From contig NC_059289.1 in assembly GCF_017591435.1 (NCBI RefSeq), positions 20,355,610 through 20,419,609 of the forward strand: 64,000 nt of DNA, written 5' to 3'. This DNA comes from Portunus trituberculatus. Taxonomy: Eukaryota > Arthropoda > Malacostraca > Decapoda > Portunidae. Position numbers and translations under genes: made by a program. The notes under the pieces are model-generated. The model did not search any database and had not been told where the DNA came from. It was given only the letters and a program-made list of their open reading frames with translations. This document shows positions 57,900-64,000 of this stretch, one piece after another (the first letter of the stretch is position 1; each line of letters starts with the position of its first letter).

Positions 57900-58060
57900 C
57901 CCCTTCAATACGGTGACGCCTATGTAGGCGTCATGAAGCCCCAGTAGCAAATACGGTGACACCTACGTAGGCGTCATATTTCTTTTCTGAGCTTTCTTCA
58001 GTTCAGTTGTCCCGTATAGTGTGTTGGATACCAACTACACACGCCGTATGCTGTCCTTGA
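57900..58060 (+). mobile_element. PB4: solo left end of a piggyBac-like element
   Basis: TTAA at 57896-57899, placed where LINE-A has GTTAAATAATGAG just upstream of ORF1, is followed by CCCCTTCAATACGG. Two 28-bp blocks ending in TAGGCGTCAT are spaced 43 bp apart. No matching right end or second TTAA was found before LINE-A4, so the right boundary is arbitrary and the element appears truncated. Confidence 0.65.
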
Positions 58061-58163
58061 AATCCTAGTGCTCCTCCCACCATCCTTGTCTCCACCAATC
58101 ACTAAAGATAAGCTACATGCGTCCCGCCTTGTGTCTAAAATTACCCAATGGCATAGACTGTTC

Positions 58164-58197
<34 letters not shown>

Positions 58198-58300
58198 CCC
58201 TCCCACCCCATCTCCCTTTCCTCCCTCCCCATTTCCCTTCCCTCCCTCCCCCTCTCCCTCTCGAAAGATAAGTTACATGCGTCTCGCCTTGTAACATTCG

Positions 58301-58338
<38 letters not shown>

Positions 58339-58341
58339 GAC
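58061..58341. repeat. Duplicated segment with (CT)n and (CA)n
   Basis: AAAGATAAGCTACATGCGTC (about 58105) recurs as AAAGATAAGTTACATGCGTC (about 58264). Between them are (CT)n (about 58170-58194) and a C/T-rich tract. (CA)n at about 58308-58334 leads directly into LINE-A4. No gene is present. Confidence 0.85.
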
Positions 58342-58477
58342 GAGACGCGGTAGAGGAAGGACGCAATACCGTCGCTCCCGAGAATCAGCTGATCTTCACT
58401 ACCTTTGTTTGGGTTTACAGTGGCCTGGGCGATAAGTGTGGACTCATTTTTTTTTTTCATGAATACAGTGTTAAATA

Positions 58478-59519
58478 ATGAGTGAGAAAGAGATTCCATC
58501 TAAATGCAGGTATGTGATAAGGGTAAGAATGAAAGCTGATGATGACAATGTTGGTGAGGGAGAAAGAGAATTTGAACGCTTTGATACGGCGCAAACTTCA
58601 CTATTTGATAGAGTCTTGACTATCGAATGTAAATTAGATAAATTGATAAAGGAGAGTATGGGAATGAAAGAGAATGAAGAACAGGATAATGAGCTCCAGA
58701 AATTGAAAGAAAGGATAAAGAGTGGAAGAAAACGAAACTAGGCTAAGAACCGAAAATGAAGAATTAAAAGTGCAAATAGCGAACTATAAGAAATTGATGG
58801 AAGAAGGACTCGGTAAAGCCGAGAAAGAAAAAGAAAAGCTAAAATATCTAGTTAACAAAGAAGAAAGAGTACAAGACGTGATTAAAAAAGAAGTACAAGC
58901 GTGGAGAATCCAAGATAAGAAAGACAAGGAATCATTTCAAGAAGTATTTCAAGAACAGTTAAAAGAAAGAGATGAAAATATGACAAGCAAAATGATAGGA
59001 GTCCTCAAGAAAAAAGAAAATTTAGTAAGAAAAATTGTGGAAAAAAAGAAGTGTAATTATTTTTGGACTGAAAGAAAAAAATGTTAAATATAGACCAAGA
59101 AGGGAAAAAGATGAAATGAAATCAGTAAAAGACCTACTAAAACATTTGAATGACGAGGATAGACAGAACTTAGAAGAGGAAGTAGAAGAAATCCATAGAA
59201 TGGGACCATATCAAGAAGGAACAGTGAGACCAATTAAGATATTACTAAAATCACAAGCAGCAGCAGAAGAAGTACTATATAGAAAAACGAAACTCAGAGA
59301 AACAGAAGGTTGCAAAGATATATATATAAAGAAAAATAGAAACGAGAAGGAAAGGAAGAGACACAATGAACTGGTGGCAGAAGCAAGAGAAAAAAATAAT
59401 GAAAGGTCAGAGGAGGAGAAGAAGGCATTTTTGGAGAATTATAGGAGACAGGATAAGGAAATGGTATATAAAAGAGAAAGAAGAGAAAAGAATGGAGCAA
59501 GTTTAACTAAAATGATAAG
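58478..59519 (+). pseudogene. LINE-A4 ORF1, frameshifted
   Basis: The start MSEKEIPSKCRYVIRVRMKA is at 58478. A frame change at about 58720 (AGAGTGG versus AGAGTGGAAG context in A2) interrupts the coiled coil; the other frame continues MEENETRLRTENEELK. A second change near 59050 splits the RRM start, which resumes KRSVIIFGLKEKNVKYRPRR. The C-terminal region (EEIHRMGPYQEG, RPIKILLKSQAAAEE, GCKDIYIKKNRNEKERK) is open but loses two T near 59430, so the FWRIIG end of A2 is replaced. It shows the short (TA)5 form of the ORF1 repeat. Confidence 0.82.
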
Positions 59520-59533
59520 AACAAGAGATTAAA

Positions 59534-61565
59534 ATGATGTATACAAACATAGATGGGATTTTATCTAGTAAATTAGAATTAAGAGATTACATAAAGAAAG
59601 AAGAACCAGATATTGTATGCCTGGTGGAAACAAAGTTAAATGAGGCAATAAAAATAGACATAGATAAAAGGTATAATATATGGAGGAGAAACAGAGTGGG
59701 TAAAGGAGGAGGAGTCATGATGATGTTAAGGAAGGAGATAGTGGTAAATCAAGTGGAGTTTGAGGAAGGAAAATCAGAAATACTGTATGTTAAGGTACAT
59801 ATTAATAAAAAGGAGGTAACAATCATTGTATGTTAAGATGCATATTAACAAAAAGGAGTTAACAATCATTGGAACATATGTGCCACCAAAAACAAACTCA
59901 TGGACTAACCAAGAATATAGAGACATGATAGATGACACAATAAGGAGTCTTACAAGAATCATTAAGGAAAGGAGAAAAGTGATATTGGTAGGAGATTTCA
60001 ACTGTAAGGAGGTGGACTGGGAAAATTATGAAAGTGGTATGGGAGAAGATGCCTGGGGAGATAGATTCCTGAACCTAATGATAGATAATTTGATGGTCCA
60101 AAGAGTAAAGGAAAACACAAGATTCAGAGGTAACGATGAGCCGGCAAGATTAGACCTAGTTTTTACAAGGGATATACCAATTAAGGATGATATAAGATAC
60201 AAGTGCCCATTGGGAATGAGTGACCATGTAATATTAGAAATGGATATAGAAGAAGGAAAGGAAGATAGAGATGAATCATACAAAGGAGACCGATTAAATT
60301 ACAGAAAGGCTGATATTGAGAATCTCAAGAACTATTTTAAAAACGTAAACTGGGAGGAGATGGAAAACTCATTAACTGTTCAAGAGAAATATAACTTATT
60401 TTTGGAAATATACAAAACTGGGGTCAGGGAATATGTTCCAAATTATAGACCTAAAGAAGAAGGAAAGAAAGATTGGTTTAATGCAAGATGTGCTAGGGCA
60501 AAGGAGAAAAGAGATGGAGCATGGAAAAGGTGGAGAAGAAACAGAAATCCAGAAAATAAGGAAAACTTCAAAACAGCAAGAAATGAATATGCTAAGGTGA
60601 GAAAGGAAGAAGAAAAGAACTATGAAAAGGACATTGTCGAAAAATGTAAGGAACAACCAAAATTGATCTACAGATTCATAAATGGAAAAATAAGACAAAA
60701 AGAAACAATAGAAAGGTTAAAAGGAGAAAACGGAATGGTGAAAGACCCAAAAAGTATGGCAGAACTGTTAAACAGTAAATTTCATGAGGTCTTTACTAAG
60801 GAATCCAAATTTGAAAGACCACAGGGTAATAGAGAGACTGTCCATATGAAAGAGATTAAAGTAACCAAATTTGAAATAAAAAAGTTGATGACGGAATGGG
60901 ATGAGGAAAAGGCAATGGGACCGGATGAAGTCTCAGGCAGAATACTGAAAGAATGTAGGGAAGAACTAGCAAGTCCAATATACAACATCATAAAATGCTC
61001 AATAGAAAATGGAACAGTGCCAGTGGAGTGGAAAAGAGCTGAGGTGGTTCCCATATATAAGAGTGGAAGGAAGGAAGAACCTTTAAATTACAGACCGGTA
61101 TCACTAACTAGTGTAATATGCAAGATGTGTGGAAAAGTAATAAAGAAGCAATGGATTGAGTTTCTTGAAGACAAGAAAATATTATCAAATAGCCAATTTG
61201 GTTTTAGAAAAGGTCGGTCATGTGTGACAAATTTATTGAGTTTCTACTCTAGAATAGTTGATAAAGTACAAGAGAGAGAGGGATAGGTTGACTGTATTTA
61301 TTTAGATCTAAAAAAGACTTTTCATAAAGTGCCACATGAAAGATTACTATGGAAGTTTGAGGAGAAGGGTGGCTTAAAATGAAGCACATTGAGATGGATG
61401 AAGAATTACTTAAGGGGGAGAGAAATAAGGACGATAGTTAAAGATATGAAGTCCAAGTGGAGAACAGTAGACAGCGGAGTGCCACAGGGGTCAGTATTGG
61501 CACCAATACTTTTTCTCGTATATATAAATGACATGCCAGAGGGAGTGAACAGCTACATAAATCTC
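59534..61565 (+). pseudogene. LINE-A4 ORF2, 486-codon open endonuclease-RT segment
   Basis: MMYTNIDGILSSKLELRDYI starts at 59534. The 43-bp tandem duplication near 59830 shifts the frame. From 59826 to 61286 one open frame covers VGDFNCKEVDWENYESGMGE, ARLDLVFTRDIPI, PLGMSDHVILEMD (usually GKSDH), the basic linker, RT start and FGFRKGRSCVTNLLSFYSR. A TAG at 61284-61286 replaces Trp. FHKVPH replaces FDKVPH near 61320, losing the first catalytic RT Asp, and a further stop is at 61380. The FADD motif and the rest are absent in this orientation. Confidence 0.87.
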
Positions 61566-62310
61566 CATTCCATTAATCAATTTATAAACTTGTATCAGAT
61601 CCCCTCTCTCTCTTCTCTGCTCCAAGGTTGGTAGATCCATTGAGTTTAGTCTCTCCTCATATGATCCTTCAAATTCTGGAACCATGTAGCCATGTAGTCT
61701 CTCTAATTTTCTTATGTGATTCTTTATGGGGAGTCCAAAACTCCTCCATATTCCAATCTAGGTCTTATTTTAGTACTTATCAATTTCTTCATCATTTCCT
61801 TGTCCATATAGTGATATGCTAAATATTCCTTAGAAATTATAGTCTGAAAATTCTATCAATATGGCTTACCGGTTGATTATTTTCTTCCATTGTCAAAGTC
61901 CTTTTCCTTTTTACTTTTTCTTATGTGTTTCTTTTATGGGAGTCCACACAATCCTGCATATTCCAATCTAGGTCTTATTTTAGTACTTATCAATTTCTTC
62001 ATCATTTCCTTGTCCATATAGTGATATGCTACTCCAATATTCCTTAGCAAATTATACGTCTCTCTGAAAATTCTATCAATATGGCTTACCGGTTGATTAT
62101 TTTCTTCCATTGTCACTCCCAAGTCCTTTTCCTTTTTTACTTTTTCTAGTTCTACTCCATCTCCCATCTTATAGATTCCCACTGGTCGTCTTTCACTTTT
62201 TCCCATTTCCATGACATGGCTTTTGTCCACATTGTGTGTGTGTGTGTGTTTTCCATCTCCTTCCAGTTTACGTTTCAATATCAGCCTTTCTGTAATTTAA
62301 TCTCCTTTGT
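61566..62310 (-). mobile_element. Scrambled inverted LINE-A pieces
   Basis: The minus strand carries RT C-terminal sequence (NVDKSHVMEMGKSERRPVGI, EKVKKEKDLGVTMEENN, NIGVAYHYMDKEMMKKL) in two tandem copies, roughly 61711-61920 and 61921-62150. The rest runs to DLIQVYKLINGME at the junction with A4. Beyond a (GT)n at about 62237-62250 lies a small piece of the endonuclease-linker region (GGAGATTAAATTACAGAAAG, reading minus). Order, orientation and copy number are all changed relative to an intact LINE-A. Confidence 0.8.
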
Positions 62311-62856
62311 TTGTTCGTGTGCATGTGTGTACGTGTGTGTTGCTATGAGATGAGGGAGCGGGCCATTTTCTCCATACGCTGAGTAGACTGCAGGAAGGAT
62401 TATGGTATTGGAAATACTTGTAACTGCAAATAATAATAATTTTAAGTGTTTTGTAAAGTTAAGTGTTAATGTTTCCTGCCATTTTCTATATTTTTTGTCG
62501 TTTGCCCTCCTCCTCTGCCACCACTTTCACTTTCGGACATCATCTCACTCGAAAGGCAAGGTTCCACATTTTTGTATAATTTTCGTATTATTATTTTTAT
62601 TTATTATTGCATTATGTTCTATTATCTACTTCATTTACAGGTATTAACGGTTAGGTTAGGTATATTGAATGATTTAAATGTATTTGGCTGTTATATCATT
62701 CTGGTTTTATCCTTATTATAAAATTTAATGTGGTGTTTTTGTAGAGCTTGGAACGAATTAGGCGATTTACATGTAAAATGTGACTCATCATATGAAAAAA
62801 TCATGATACGATAGCCACTCCGGAACTAATTAATTTCGTATCTCGAGGTACCACTG
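62311..62856. mobile_element. Right part of a Tigger-type MITE
   Basis: The right end reads CGTATCTCGAGGTACCACTG before TA (62857-62858); its complement CAGTGGTACCTCGAGATACG looks like a Tigger terminus. No left end was found, so the element is truncated or its left part lies in unrecognised sequence. No protein is visible. Confidence 0.5.
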
Positions 62857-62858
62857 TA

Positions 62859-64000
<1,142 letters not shown>

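Larger units (their letters stand above)
58342..61565 (+). mobile_element. LINE-A copy A4, 5' end to mid-RT
   Basis: It starts GAGACGCGGTAGAGG after (CA)n, as A2 does. It carries the 5' UTR, ORF1, endonuclease and RT up to GVNSYINL, then switches at 61566 to inverted LINE-A sequence. It contains a 43-bp tandem duplication in the endonuclease coding region (about 59785-59870). Confidence 0.87.

Noticed and set aside
58342..62310. Twin priming as the cause of the LINE-A4 inversion
   Set aside because: Twin priming should invert the 5' part and leave a sense 3' end with its tail; here the 3' part is inverted, duplicated and lacks the tail.

Overview
This window contains no host gene that I can recognise. 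It is a graveyard of transposable elements, many nested inside one another, from an arthropod and most likely a decapod crustacean (perhaps a crab or shrimp). The clues are the very long (TA)n, (CA)n and (CT)n microsatellites, several related CR1/L2-type non-LTR retrotransposons, DIRS-type tyrosine-recombinase retrotransposons and abundant pogo/Tigger-type DNA transposons. The species is an inference; the repeat identities rest on motifs, terminal repeats and target-site duplications read directly from the sequence.

Layout. 1-1.95 kb: 3' half of a LINE (family A, copy A1). 1.94-2.4 kb: remnant of a DUF4817-type transposase. 2.68-4.36 kb: Tigger element with its catalytic core deleted. 4.84-5.14 kb: small foldback element. 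5.5-8.5 kb: LINE-C (minus). 8.5-12.2 kb: decayed DIRS-like element (DIRS-A). 12.2-13.1 kb: Tc1 remnant. 13.1-15.2 kb: LINE-E (minus) with RNase H, split by a hAT MITE that has an 8-bp target duplication. 15.4-24.7 kb: three LINEs (A2, a LINE-B fragment, a full LINE-B), each bounded by (CA)n. 24.9-30.0 kb: a second LINE-E interrupted by LINE-D. 30.0-53.0 kb: a chain of TA-target elements, mostly separated by (TA)n tracts. Nested in this chain are two TTAA-flanked piggyBac-like elements, a Tc1-like DD35E transposon with a probable intron, and a nearly intact DIRS retrotransposon (DIRS-B). 53-62.3 kb: RTE and LINE-F fragments, LINE-A3 (minus, carrying a third piggyBac-like insertion), a solo piggyBac-like end, LINE-A4 (plus) and a scrambled inverted LINE-A piece. 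62.3-64 kb: two abutting Tigger-type ends, a (TA)n tract and unassigned sequence.

The elements act only for themselves. LINE ORF1 (coiled coil plus RRM-like region) and ORF2 (endonuclease plus reverse transcriptase) serve target-primed reverse transcription. DIRS copies encode a Gag-like protein, RT/RNase H and a tyrosine recombinase. The DNA transposons are mostly deletion derivatives that could move only with a transposase supplied from elsewhere. Nearly every reading frame is broken; the longest intact one is the 659-codon RT/RNase H frame of DIRS-B.

The most interesting structures are these: (1) four TTAA-associated ends that share no obvious motif but all carry a palindrome or near-palindrome centred about 24-25 bp inside the terminus, with a second copy 34-43 bp further in; (2) insertion of TA-target elements into (TA)n tracts to build a chain; (3) (CA)n on both sides of three LINE insertions; (4) two MITEs with different termini that share a large palindromic core; and (5) paralogous empty sites in the same window that prove several insertions.
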